Below are positions 14,291 through 20,869 of a stretch of DNA of 21,567 bases, piece by piece. The stretch's first letter is position 1; every line of letters starts with the position of its first letter. Position numbers and translations under genes: made by a program. Under the pieces are notes generated by a model. It had not been told where the DNA came from. It ran no database searches and saw only the letters and a program-made list of their open reading frames with translations. Source of the DNA: Methanosarcinales archaeon (lineage in GTDB: Archaea > Halobacteriota > Methanosarcinia > Methanosarcinales > Methanocomedenaceae); contig JAGLRT010000039.1 in NCBI GenBank assembly GCA_023136155.1, positions 1 through 21,567 on the forward strand, in the 5' to 3' direction.

Positions 14291-14391
14291 TACACAGGCT
14301 TTGTGTGTAAAGTCGAATTATGCCCCAACTTTATACACAGACCCTTAATTTTTTACACAGGACGTACTTTATACACAAAGCCCAATACACA
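14291..14391. repeat. Cluster of TACACA motifs upstream of the ribosomal operon promoter
   Basis: TACACA occurs five times on the plus strand (14291, 14334, 14354, 14372, 14386) and once inverted (TGTGTA at 14304-14309). Two copies belong to an identical 12-mer, ACTTTATACACA, at 14328-14339 and 14366-14377, exactly 38 bases apart. The cluster ends nine bases before the TATA box at 14400, where an activator or repressor array would be expected. Confidence 0.65.
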
Positions 14392-14399
14392 ACAAATTA

Positions 14400-14407
14400 T
14401 TTATATT
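14400..14407 (+). promoter_or_regulatory. TATA box of the L18e operon
   Basis: TTTATATT fits the archaeal box A. The transcript would start near 14428-14432, leaving a leader close to 195 bases before the L18e start at 14626. A second TATA-like CATATATC at 14430-14437 is an alternative. Confidence 0.5.
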
Positions 14408-14429
14408 GACAAGTAGAATGAAGGGCACG

Positions 14430-14625
14430 CATATATCAGAGCATATAGCATATTTGATGCAAAATGCATGTGAAATGCATAAATAAGTGTTAATGTGGTT
14501 TTCATTTCCAATTAACAAAACCGTAGGGATTAAAACATCCTATGGCACATGGGCATATCATGCCCGAACGCAGTAAAACTGTGTGAGTCAGGCCACCTTG
14601 ATGGTGGTCATACGGAGGAACAATA
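14430..14625 (+). promoter_or_regulatory. Putative structured 5' leader of the L18e operon
   Basis: Within 14521-14609 four hairpins follow one another: CCGTAGG/CCTATGG (14521-14527 with 14539-14545), GGGCAT/ATGCCC (14551-14556 with 14560-14565), ACGCAGT/ACTGTGT (14568-14574 with 14578-14584) and GGCCACC/GGTGGTC (14591-14597 with 14603-14609). The last ends five bases before the GGAGG at 14614-14618. CCGTA (14521-14525) can alternatively pair with TACGG (14611-14615), which overlaps the ribosome-binding site. No T-loop or tRNA fold is present. The part before 14520 is AT-rich with repeated GCATAT and ATGCAT. Structures were found by eye. Confidence 0.5.
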
Positions 14626-14991
14626 GTGAGAAAAATTATCAAAAAGACAAATCTGCGCGTATTAGGTCTTATCAGCGACCTCAAAACCGCATCCCGTGAA
14701 AATGATGTGAAAATCTGGCGGGACATTGCACTGCGCCTGTCACGTCCAACCAGAAATTACACCGAATTGAACCTTAGCAAGATAAACAGGCATACCCGTG
14801 AAGATGAAACTATCATAGTACCGGGAAAAGTACTGGCATCAGGTACCCTGGAACATAAGGTGAATGTGGTTGCACTGGGTTTTAGTAAGTCAGCCAAAGA
14901 AAAGATAGTCGAAAAAGGAGGCTCATGCCTCACTATCGAGCAGCTGGTTAAAGAAAATCCCAAAGGCTCGAATGTAAGGATTATGCAGTGA
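14626..14991 (+). CDS. rpl18e: Large-subunit ribosomal protein L18e
   Basis: L18e is a large-subunit protein found in archaea and eukaryotes (uL15-related fold). The 121-residue protein has normal length and the family pattern: KTNLRVLGLISDLKTAS, ALRLSRPTRNYTELNLSKINRHT, and IVPGKVLASGTLEHKVNVVALGFSKSAKEKI. The start is GTG at 14626, seven bases after a strong GGAGG (14614-14618). In many archaea L18e follows S13, S4, S11 and RpoD in one operon; here the preceding DNA is a 404-base intergenic region and divergent DUF123, so it appears to begin its own transcript. L13 starts eleven bases after its stop. Identification is firm. Confidence 0.97.
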   Translation: MRKIIKKTNLRVLGLISDLKTASRENDVKIWRDIALRLSRPTRNYTELNLSKINRHTREDETIIVPGKVLASGTLEHKVNVVALGFSKSAKEKIVEKGGSCLTIEQLVKENPKGSNVRIMQ

Positions 14992-15002
14992 GGTGCAGTG
15001 AA

Positions 15003-15422
15003 ATGACAGTTATTAATGCAGATGGGATGATACTGGGACGGCTTGCCAGTATATTAGCAAAAAGATTGCTTGCAGGTGAAGAGATTTATATAATAAATGC
15101 CGAGAAAATTGTTATCTCTGGCGATAAGGTAACTACTTTAGGTGAATATAAACAGTCGGTAGACCGTGGAAACCGGGAATTCGGCCCGTATCACCCAAAG
15201 CGACCCGACCATATAGTAAAAAGAACTATCCGGGGCATGTTGCCATATAAAAGAGCACGAGGCAGGGATGCTATGTCAAGACTCAAAACCTACATCGGAG
15301 TGCCAGAGGAATTAAGCCATGAAGAGGCTGTTTCCATTGAGGGAGCAAATATGAATCGGTTGAGTTCGGTAAAATATATCAGGCTGGAAGAACTCAGCAA
15401 GAAACTGGGAGCCAATTTATAA
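15003..15422 (+). CDS. rpl13: Large-subunit ribosomal protein L13 (uL13)
   Basis: L13 is an early-assembling large-subunit protein. The 139-residue archaeal-length protein has NADGMILGRLASILAKRLL, the GDKV strand, GPYHPKRPDHIVKRTIRGMLPYK with the conserved RTIRGMLP segment, and a charged C-terminus. The start was set at ATG 15003 because the ribosome-binding site GAGGTG lies at 14990-14995; an in-frame GTG at 14988 would overlap the L18e stop and lie before that site. Order and spacing match the archaeal L18e-L13-S9 cluster. Identification is firm. Confidence 0.97.
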   Translation: MTVINADGMILGRLASILAKRLLAGEEIYIINAEKIVISGDKVTTLGEYKQSVDRGNREFGPYHPKRPDHIVKRTIRGMLPYKRARGRDAMSRLKTYIGVPEELSHEEAVSIEGANMNRLSSVKYIRLEELSKKLGANL

Positions 15423-15437
15423 TCTGGAGGAAATTAA

Positions 15438-15842
15438 ATGGTCAAGATTATCAACACATCAGGAAAGAAAAAGACCGCCATTGCCAGAGCTACAATTAAG
15501 GATGGCATCGGCCGTATAAGGATTAATAAGAAGCCTCTGGAAATATTAAAACCTGACCTGGTAAGGCTTAAGATGATGGAACCTTTTACCTTGGCAGGGG
15601 ACAGGATAACTTCAAAGGTCGACATTGACGTTAATGTAAAAGGCGGCGGTATCATGGGACAGGCAGATGCTGTCAGGACCGCAATCGGTAAGGGTCTTGT
15701 AGAATGGAGCGGTGACCTGTCACTGAAGGATGCTATGCTCGTTTATGACAGAAACCTGCTTGTTAACGATTCAAGGCAGAAAGAGACTAAGAAGTTCGGC
15801 GGACCCGGTGCAAGAGCCAAGACCCAAAAATCATATAGATGA
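15438..15842 (+). CDS. rps9: Small-subunit ribosomal protein S9 (uS9)
   Basis: S9 is a small-subunit protein whose C-terminal tail reaches the P-site tRNA anticodon. The 134-residue protein shows SGKKKTAIARATIKDG at the N-terminus, VNVKGGGIMGQADAVRTAIGKGLV in the middle, and the tail FGGPGARAKTQKSYR ending in the invariant Ser-Tyr-Arg-like terminus. A CTGGAGG site precedes the ATG by seven bases. It follows L13 by 15 bases and precedes rpoN by nine. Identification is firm. Confidence 0.97.
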   Translation: MVKIINTSGKKKTAIARATIKDGIGRIRINKKPLEILKPDLVRLKMMEPFTLAGDRITSKVDIDVNVKGGGIMGQADAVRTAIGKGLVEWSGDLSLKDAMLVYDRNLLVNDSRQKETKKFGGPGARAKTQKSYR

Positions 15843-15851
15843 GTCAATAAG

Positions 15852-16040
15852 ATGATACCTGTACGATGTTTCACCTGTGGAAAGGTCATTTCCAGCCTTT
15901 GGGAAGATTTCGAGAAGCGTGTAGCTGAGTTGGAAGAACCAGGTAAAGTGCTGGATGATCTGGGCGTTGAAAGATATTGCTGCCGTAGGATGTTGCTAAC
16001 CCACATCAAACTACTGGATAAGTTTGCACCATATCAGTAG
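15852..16040 (+). CDS. rpoN: RNA polymerase subunit N
   Basis: RpoN (eukaryotic Rpb10 homologue) is a small zinc-binding subunit of archaeal RNA polymerase. The 62-residue protein has the signature MIPVRCFTCGKVI with Cys6 and Cys9, and RYCCRRMLLTHI with Cys43 and Cys44, the four zinc ligands, plus an LGVERYCC turn. It has normal length. The start ATG is nine bases after S9, with only a weak upstream site. Its TAG stop (16038-16040) shares its last G with the first base of tRNA-Pro, so RNase P maturation of that tRNA would cut inside the stop codon. Identification is firm. Confidence 0.97.
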   Translation: MIPVRCFTCGKVISSLWEDFEKRVAELEEPGKVLDDLGVERYCCRRMLLTHIKLLDKFAPYQ

Positions 16041-16114
16041 GGGTTGTAGGGTAGCCTGGACCATCCTGCGGCGTTCGGGACGCCGTAACCTGAGTTCAAA
16101 TCTCAGCAACCCCA
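16040..16114 (+). tRNA. tRNA-Pro (anticodon CGG)
   Basis: The cloverleaf has seven acceptor pairs GGGGTTG/CAACCCC (16040-16046 with 16107-16113), D stem GGGT/ATCC, anticodon stem CGGCG/CGCCG, and T stem CTGAG/CTCAG around TTCAAAT. The loop TTCGGGA places CGG at 16076-16078 followed by G37, as in other tRNA-Pro. Two bases rather than one separate the D and anticodon stems. The discriminator is A and no CCA is encoded. The gene sits between rpoN and rpoK and overlaps the rpoN stop by one base. Confidence 0.95.
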
Positions 16115-16189
16115 CTTCACTCTATCAAAGAAGCCAACGAAGCGCTACTGGTAAAATGAAAATACCATCTTGAATCGGATTGAAACCAT

Positions 16190-16273
16190 TCCCGGAGGGA
16201 CTCCGGGAGCACAAGTATTGAATGTAGAAATATTTTAGCTGGAATAATTTTAGCTGGACGTACAAATACTTGT
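16190..16273 (+). promoter_or_regulatory. Structured spacer between tRNA-Pro and rpoK
   Basis: A GC-rich hairpin TCCCGGAG-GGA-CTCCGGGA occupies 16190-16208. It is followed by a long-range inverted repeat, ACAAGTATT (16211-16219) with AATACTTGT (16265-16273). Its 45-base interior contains the direct repeat ATTTTAGCTGGA at 16232-16243 and 16247-16258. No T tract follows the first hairpin, so simple termination is unlikely. It may be a leader for rpoK, an RNA-processing signal or a small RNA. Confidence 0.45.
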
Positions 16274-16317
16274 TAGTTTAGCGGTCATAAGGCCGTATTG
16301 TTTTTGAGGTGAAATTG

Positions 16318-16509
16318 TTGAATACTATTAAATTAACCCGTTATGAGCGTGCGAGAATTATCGGCGCACGGGCACTGCAAATATCAATGGGAGCACCTGT
16401 GTTATTGGAAGATGATTCCGGCGAGCCCATCGATATCGCATTCAGAGAATTGGAACTGGGTGTAATCCCGGTCACGGTCAAAAGATTGACTGACGTAAAA
16501 ACAGCATAA
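16318..16509 (+). CDS. rpoK: RNA polymerase subunit K
   Basis: RpoK (Rpb6 homologue, bacterial omega-like) helps assemble archaeal RNA polymerase. The 63-residue product contains the family core LTRYERARIIGARALQISMGAPVLL and the C-terminal PIDIAFRELELGVIPVTVKR. The start was set at TTG 16318, six bases after the GAGGTG site (16306-16311); GTG at 16309 lies within that site, and TTG at 16315 is only three bases away. A typical RpoK is 55-65 residues, which fits. It follows tRNA-Pro and a 200-base structured spacer, and S2 starts 32 bases later. Identification is firm; start codon less so. Confidence 0.94.
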   Translation: MNTIKLTRYERARIIGARALQISMGAPVLLEDDSGEPIDIAFRELELGVIPVTVKRLTDVKTA

Positions 16510-16541
16510 TAACAAATTATATTGATTTAAAGGTGAAGTGA

Positions 16542-17165
16542 ATGGAAATTGAAAGTGAAAGTGAAAATGAAATAAAAGATGTAGGTTATGAATCCATCAT
16601 CCCCCTGGACGAATTCCTCGCTGCCGGTATCCACATCGGAACCCAGCAAAAAACAAAGGATATGATGAAATTCGTCTACAGGGTCAGGACAGATGGACTT
16701 TATGTACTGGATATACAGGCCACCGACCAAAGGATACGGCTGGCTGCAGCAATGCTTGCAAAATATGACCCAACAAAGATATTGTTAGTTTCTGCCAGAC
16801 AATACGGACATCATCCTGTTAAAATGCTTGCCAAAACCATCGGTGCAAAAGCCATGATCGGCAGGTTCATACCAGGAACACTTACTAACCCTAATCTGGA
16901 TATATTCTTTGAACCAGATGTAGTAATGGTGACTGACCCGCATGGAGATAACCAGTTGGTAAAAGAAGCCGTGAGTATAGGAATTCCGGTAATTGGTCTT
17001 TGTGATACTAACAACTCCACTTCAAACGTTGACCTTGTGATACCCACAAACAACAAGGGACGAAAAGCTCTTTCCCTGGTTTATTGGTTGCTTGCAAAGA
17101 AGACCGCAGACATAAAAGGTATTCCATTTAACCTGAATCTGGAAGATTTTGAGACCGAATTGTAA
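16542..17165 (+). CDS. rps2: Small-subunit ribosomal protein S2 (uS2)
   Basis: S2 binds the small-subunit head late in assembly. The 207-residue protein has FLAAGIHIGTQQKTKDMMKFVYRVRTDGLYVLDI, then ILLVSARQYGHHPVKMLAK, GRFIPGTLTNP and the conserved IPVIGLCDTNNSTSNVDLVIPTNNKGRKAL. The N-terminus starts with an acidic tail (about 20 residues, rich in Glu and Ser) written by hexanucleotide repeats of GAAANT (16545-16574). A GGTGA site precedes the ATG. In many archaea eno separates rpoK and rps2; here there is none. The MEMO gene follows by 36 bases. Identification is firm. Confidence 0.97.
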   Translation: MEIESESENEIKDVGYESIIPLDEFLAAGIHIGTQQKTKDMMKFVYRVRTDGLYVLDIQATDQRIRLAAAMLAKYDPTKILLVSARQYGHHPVKMLAKTIGAKAMIGRFIPGTLTNPNLDIFFEPDVVMVTDPHGDNQLVKEAVSIGIPVIGLCDTNNSTSNVDLVIPTNNKGRKALSLVYWLLAKKTADIKGIPFNLNLEDFETEL

Positions 17166-17201
17166 ATGAAGAGTGTTTAATATCACATAGTTAAGGTTGT
17201 A

Positions 17202-18005
17202 GTGGATTTGAGGCTCCCGGCAGTAGCAGGCCAGTTCTATCCTGGCACACAAAAGCAGTTGAAACGTGAACTTAATACATGTTTTGCTGCAATTGTGAAC
17301 CAATCCAGGGAAGTGATGGGGGCCGTGGTGCCTCATGCAGGATATACATATTCGGGAGCAACAGCGGCCCATGTGTATGCTGCCCTGCCGCAGGCTGATA
17401 CGTATGTGATTCTTGGTCCCAACCATACAGGTGTTGGGTCACTGGTGGCTGTTTCCCAGGAAACCTGGGAGACACCACTGGGTGAAGTGCCTGTTGATAA
17501 AGAATTTGTAAATAAAATTACAGGAGGTATTATTGACCTTGATGAGAATGCACACAGATATGAACATTCCATCGAAGTGCAGTTACCATTCCTGCAGTAC
17601 CGGTTTTCTCACAAGTTTGAGATAGTACCCATTTGCATGGGAATGCAGGATGAACAGACAGCGACGGAAATTGGTAACCAGCTGGCACAAGTAATCAGGG
17701 ATAGCAATAAAAAAGTGGTTATCATTGCCTCCAGTGATTTCAGCCATTATATACCTGACAGAGTGGCTAGGGATACTGATAATTATCTTATTGAATCCAT
17801 ACTTTCATTGGATGTGTACGAATTTTATGCCCGTCTTGCAGAAAGGAATGCATCTGTATGCGGGTACGGGCCTATCACTACCATGCTTGTAGCATCCGCA
17901 CAACTTGATGCGACCTGTGGAACCTTGCTCGATTATTCGACCAGCGGGAATGTGACCCGGGACAATTTATCTGTTGTGGGATATGCGGGCATAATTGTTG
18001 AATGA
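17202..18005 (+). CDS. MEMO1-family protein
   Basis: The 267-residue product belongs to the MEMO family, conserved from archaea to humans and related in fold to extradiol dioxygenases. It starts LPAVAGQFYPG, then HAGYTYSG with His45, LGPNHTG with His75, SSDFSHY near 177-182 and NASVCGYGP with Cys220; the two histidines and the cysteine correspond to the metal site seen in human MEMO1. The biochemical role in archaea is unknown. The GTG at 17202 follows an AAGGTTG stretch; a TTG six bases later is an alternative start. It lies between S2 and mevalonate kinase, a position kept in many euryarchaea, which hints at a role linked to lipid precursors or translation. Confidence 0.93.
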   Translation: MDLRLPAVAGQFYPGTQKQLKRELNTCFAAIVNQSREVMGAVVPHAGYTYSGATAAHVYAALPQADTYVILGPNHTGVGSLVAVSQETWETPLGEVPVDKEFVNKITGGIIDLDENAHRYEHSIEVQLPFLQYRFSHKFEIVPICMGMQDEQTATEIGNQLAQVIRDSNKKVVIIASSDFSHYIPDRVARDTDNYLIESILSLDVYEFYARLAERNASVCGYGPITTMLVASAQLDATCGTLLDYSTSGNVTRDNLSVVGYAGIIVE

Positions 18006-18027
18006 TTTATACGTTTGTGACATTGAT

Positions 18028-18930
18028 ATGACGATGACCACTTGTAGTGCACCTGGTAAAATATACTTCTTTGGCGAACATGCCGTGGTATATGGTGAAC
18101 AGGCGACTGCATGTGCTGTGGATATCCGCACCAGGGTAACTGTACGTCCTGATGTTGAACATATTATTAATTCCAGTATTGGTATCACCGGACTGGATAT
18201 GCATAAGCATCCTTATGTGACCCAGTGTATCAGGAAAATGGAACAGTTCATCCCTGACGGGGTAAGGATAGATATATCATCTGACCTACCTGTTGGTTCA
18301 GGACTGGGGTCGTCGGCAGCGGTAACAATTGCAACCCTATATGCTTTGAACATCCAGTTCGATACGGGTCATTCCTTTGATGATATCGCAACAATGGGAC
18401 ATGAGATTGAACGCACGGTGCAGGGTGTAGCAAGTCCGACTGATACTTTCGTATCCACTATGGGCGGTGTAATCACCATACCTGGTCGAAAGCGGTTAAA
18501 TCTGCCTGAATGCCACATTGTTATTGGTTATACAGGCAAATTCTCGTCCACCATTGAACTGGTGGCGAATGTGGGCGAACTCATGAAAAATTACCCACTA
18601 GTCATTGAACCGGTTATCAATACCATTGGCAGACTTTCCACTGAGGGTGAAGCAGCTATTGAAGGACAGGACTACCAGGCACTGGGACATCTTATGAATA
18701 TCAATCACGGACTGCTGGACACCCTGGGTGTGGGCTCACCCGAACTTTCAAATCTTGTATGGGCCAGCCGACATGCAGGTGCGTGGGGTGCCAAGACTAC
18801 AGGTGCGGGTGGAGGTGGGTGCATGGTTGCCATTACCGACCGGCCTGATGAAGTGTCTGCAGCCATAACATCTGCAGGTGGACAGGCTATAATCACCAGT
18901 GCAACCCCTTATGGAGTGAAAGTAGAATGA
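18028..18930 (+). CDS. mvk: Mevalonate kinase
   Basis: Mevalonate kinase makes mevalonate 5-phosphate, the first committed phosphorylation toward archaeal isoprenoid lipids. The 300-residue protein has the three GHMP kinase motifs: APGKIYFFGEHAVVYG at 8-23, DLPVGSGLGSSAAV at 86-99 and KTTGAGGGGC at 256-265. Asp139 in SPTDTFVSTMGG is the expected catalytic base. The ATG at 18028 was preferred because GTGA lies eight bases upstream and motif 1 starts soon after; a TTG at 17995 inside the MEMO gene would add eleven residues. The stop overlaps the IPK start by four bases (ATGA). Identification is firm. Confidence 0.96.
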   Translation: MTMTTCSAPGKIYFFGEHAVVYGEQATACAVDIRTRVTVRPDVEHIINSSIGITGLDMHKHPYVTQCIRKMEQFIPDGVRIDISSDLPVGSGLGSSAAVTIATLYALNIQFDTGHSFDDIATMGHEIERTVQGVASPTDTFVSTMGGVITIPGRKRLNLPECHIVIGYTGKFSSTIELVANVGELMKNYPLVIEPVINTIGRLSTEGEAAIEGQDYQALGHLMNINHGLLDTLGVGSPELSNLVWASRHAGAWGAKTTGAGGGGCMVAITDRPDEVSAAITSAGGQAIITSATPYGVKVE

Positions 18931-19700
18931 ACAGTCCCGTTGTACTAAAGATTGGCGGCAGTATTATTACTGATAAGTCCAGTGCCGTCCCGAAAGCGTT
19001 GTCAGGTACAATTGAGCGCATAGCCAAAGAAGTCGCCGAGGCAAGTGTAAGCAATTCCCTCATACTGGTACATGGTGCAGGTTCTTTCGGGCATCCTCTT
19101 GCCAAACAGTTCAAACTCACAGAACAATTCGATGCCAAAGGATTAATTAAAACTCACCGGAGTGTCAAGTTACTGAATACAATGGTCGTGGATGCTTTAG
19201 TTTCAGCCGGTGTACCGGCATTGCCGGTGCATCCACTGAGCTGTGCTATGCTTGAGCAGGGGCGTATCAGTGATATGCAGACTGCTCCCATACATGAAAT
19301 GCTTAATCGCGGCCTTGTACCGGTGTTGCATGGTGATGTGGCAATGGATTCAGTGCGAGGGGGAGATATTTTGAGCGGTGACCAGATTGTGCCATATGTT
19401 GCCTGGAAAATGGGTGCTGAACTTATCGGCATTGGTAGTAACATAGATGGAGTGCTTGATAATGAAGGACAGAATATCCCCGTAGTTACATCATCGACTT
19501 TTGATGAGATACGTAAATATATAGGCGGCTCATCCCACGTCGATGTTACCGGTGGTATGTTGGGCAAGGTGCGGGAACTGGTAGAACTTGCAGGAAAGTC
19601 AGGCATTAGCAGCAGGATATTTGATGCGTCGGCAACTGGAAGTATCACCCGGTTCTTACAAGGGGAGACAATGGGTACACTTATACAAAATAATGAGTAA
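18927..19700 (+). CDS. ipk: Isopentenyl phosphate kinase
   Basis: IPK converts isopentenyl phosphate to isopentenyl diphosphate, the hallmark of the archaeal modified mevalonate pathways. The 257-residue amino acid kinase-fold protein has VLKIGGSIITDKS at 6-18, the HGAGSFGHPLAK segment at 49-60 with the diagnostic catalytic His56 that separates IPK from other family members, HGDVAMD near 135-141, and DVTGGMLGKV near 207-217. Its ATG overlaps the mevalonate kinase stop, so the two are translationally coupled. The IPP isomerase follows after 26 bases. Phosphomevalonate dehydratase and the partner decarboxylase expected between the two kinase steps are not in this window. Identification is firm. 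Confidence 0.96.
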   Translation: MNSPVVLKIGGSIITDKSSAVPKALSGTIERIAKEVAEASVSNSLILVHGAGSFGHPLAKQFKLTEQFDAKGLIKTHRSVKLLNTMVVDALVSAGVPALPVHPLSCAMLEQGRISDMQTAPIHEMLNRGLVPVLHGDVAMDSVRGGDILSGDQIVPYVAWKMGAELIGIGSNIDGVLDNEGQNIPVVTSSTFDEIRKYIGGSSHVDVTGGMLGKVRELVELAGKSGISSRIFDASATGSITRFLQGETMGTLIQNNE

Positions 19701-19726
19701 ATCCTTTACAATTATGGTATAGAAAA

Positions 19727-20821
19727 ATGAGTACATCGAACAGAAAAATAGAACATCTTGAACTTTGTGCTAACCAGGATGTTGAAAGCCACAGGTACGA
19801 TCATAACCTAAGACGCAATGGATTAGATGATATCACAATGGTGCACAATGCCCTGCCTGGCATCAACATTAAGGAAATAGACACTTCAACGGAATTGTTT
19901 GGATATAAACTGACATTTCCGTTATTGATAGCCTCTATGACAGGAGGTCATTCTGAAACAAGACATGTGAATGAATCCCTTGCAATTGCAGCACAGGAGC
20001 TGGGTATTGGTATGGGTGTAGGCAGCCAGAGGGCTGCACTTGAAGACCCTGACCTTGAAGATTCATTCAGGGTGGTCAGGGACGCAGCACCGGATGCGTT
20101 CATATTCGGGAACCTGGGTGTTGCCCAGCTAAAGGAGTACGGGGTAGAAGGTGTCCGGCAGGCAGTGGATATGATAGATGCCAATGCAATGGCCATACAC
20201 CTGAATTTTCTACAGGAAGCCATACAGCCTGAAGGCGATACCGATGCAACCGATGGACTTGAACTTATCGAAGAGGTTTGTAATAAACTCAAGATACCGG
20301 TGATAGTAAAAGAGACGGGGGCAGGCATCAGTCATGAAGTCGCCCAGAAACTGTGTAAAGCTGGTGTATCTGCTATAGATGTAGGTGGTATGGGAGGTAC
20401 AAGTTGGGCAGGTGTAGAAGTTTACCGGTCACAAGAGAAAGGTGATTCCATAGGTCAATCATTGGGTAACCTGTTCTGGGACTGGGGTATTCCTACAGCT
20501 GTTAGCATAATTGAAAGTAATGTATCAATGCCAGTGATAGCTACGGGCGGTATACGTACCGGCCTGGATGTGACTAAGTCGCTGGCAATAGGAGCTAGTG
20601 CATGTGCTACTGCACTGCCACTGGTAAGACCTGCAATGAATGGATCAAAGGATGTAAAGAAGAAATTAGAACTTTTCATGGCAGAATTTAAGGCCGCGAT
20701 GTTCCTGACAGGTAGTGCAACAATTGAAGACCTTATGCACGCACAAATCGTGATAACCGGAAGGACAGGAGAATATCTTAATGAGCGAGGATTTGATACA
20801 TCTCGCTTTGCACGGCGTTAG
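19727..20821 (+). CDS. fni: Type 2 isopentenyl-diphosphate delta-isomerase
   Basis: This FMN-dependent enzyme interconverts isopentenyl and dimethylallyl diphosphate. The 364-residue protein has the FMN TIM-barrel features: PLLIASMTGG at 65-74, GMGVGSQRAAL near 95-105, AIHLNFLQEAIQPEGD at 156-171 with the conserved Asn160, Gln163 and Glu164, DVGGMGGTSWAGVE at 218-231, and ATGGIRTG later for phosphate binding. Length is normal. The ribosome-binding site is weak. It completes a run of three mevalonate-pathway genes. RNase J starts 48 bases downstream. Identification is firm. Confidence 0.96.
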   Translation: MSTSNRKIEHLELCANQDVESHRYDHNLRRNGLDDITMVHNALPGINIKEIDTSTELFGYKLTFPLLIASMTGGHSETRHVNESLAIAAQELGIGMGVGSQRAALEDPDLEDSFRVVRDAAPDAFIFGNLGVAQLKEYGVEGVRQAVDMIDANAMAIHLNFLQEAIQPEGDTDATDGLELIEEVCNKLKIPVIVKETGAGISHEVAQKLCKAGVSAIDVGGMGGTSWAGVEVYRSQEKGDSIGQSLGNLFWDWGIPTAVSIIESNVSMPVIATGGIRTGLDVTKSLAIGASACATALPLVRPAMNGSKDVKKKLELFMAEFKAAMFLTGSATIEDLMHAQIVITGRTGEYLNERGFDTSRFARR

Positions 20822-20869
20822 AGAGCAACAAGAGTAAATAAACAGATTATAATTTGGAGGAAAATTTTT

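Noticed and set aside
14521..14615. A tRNA or tRNA-like gene formed by the leader hairpins
   Set aside because: There is no TTC-type T loop, no seven-pair acceptor stem and no D-arm consensus; the closing stem is only five pairs.
14502..14726. A 74-codon minus-strand frame over the L18e leader
   Set aside because: It overlaps the L18e start and the leader hairpins and has no motif or ribosome-binding site.
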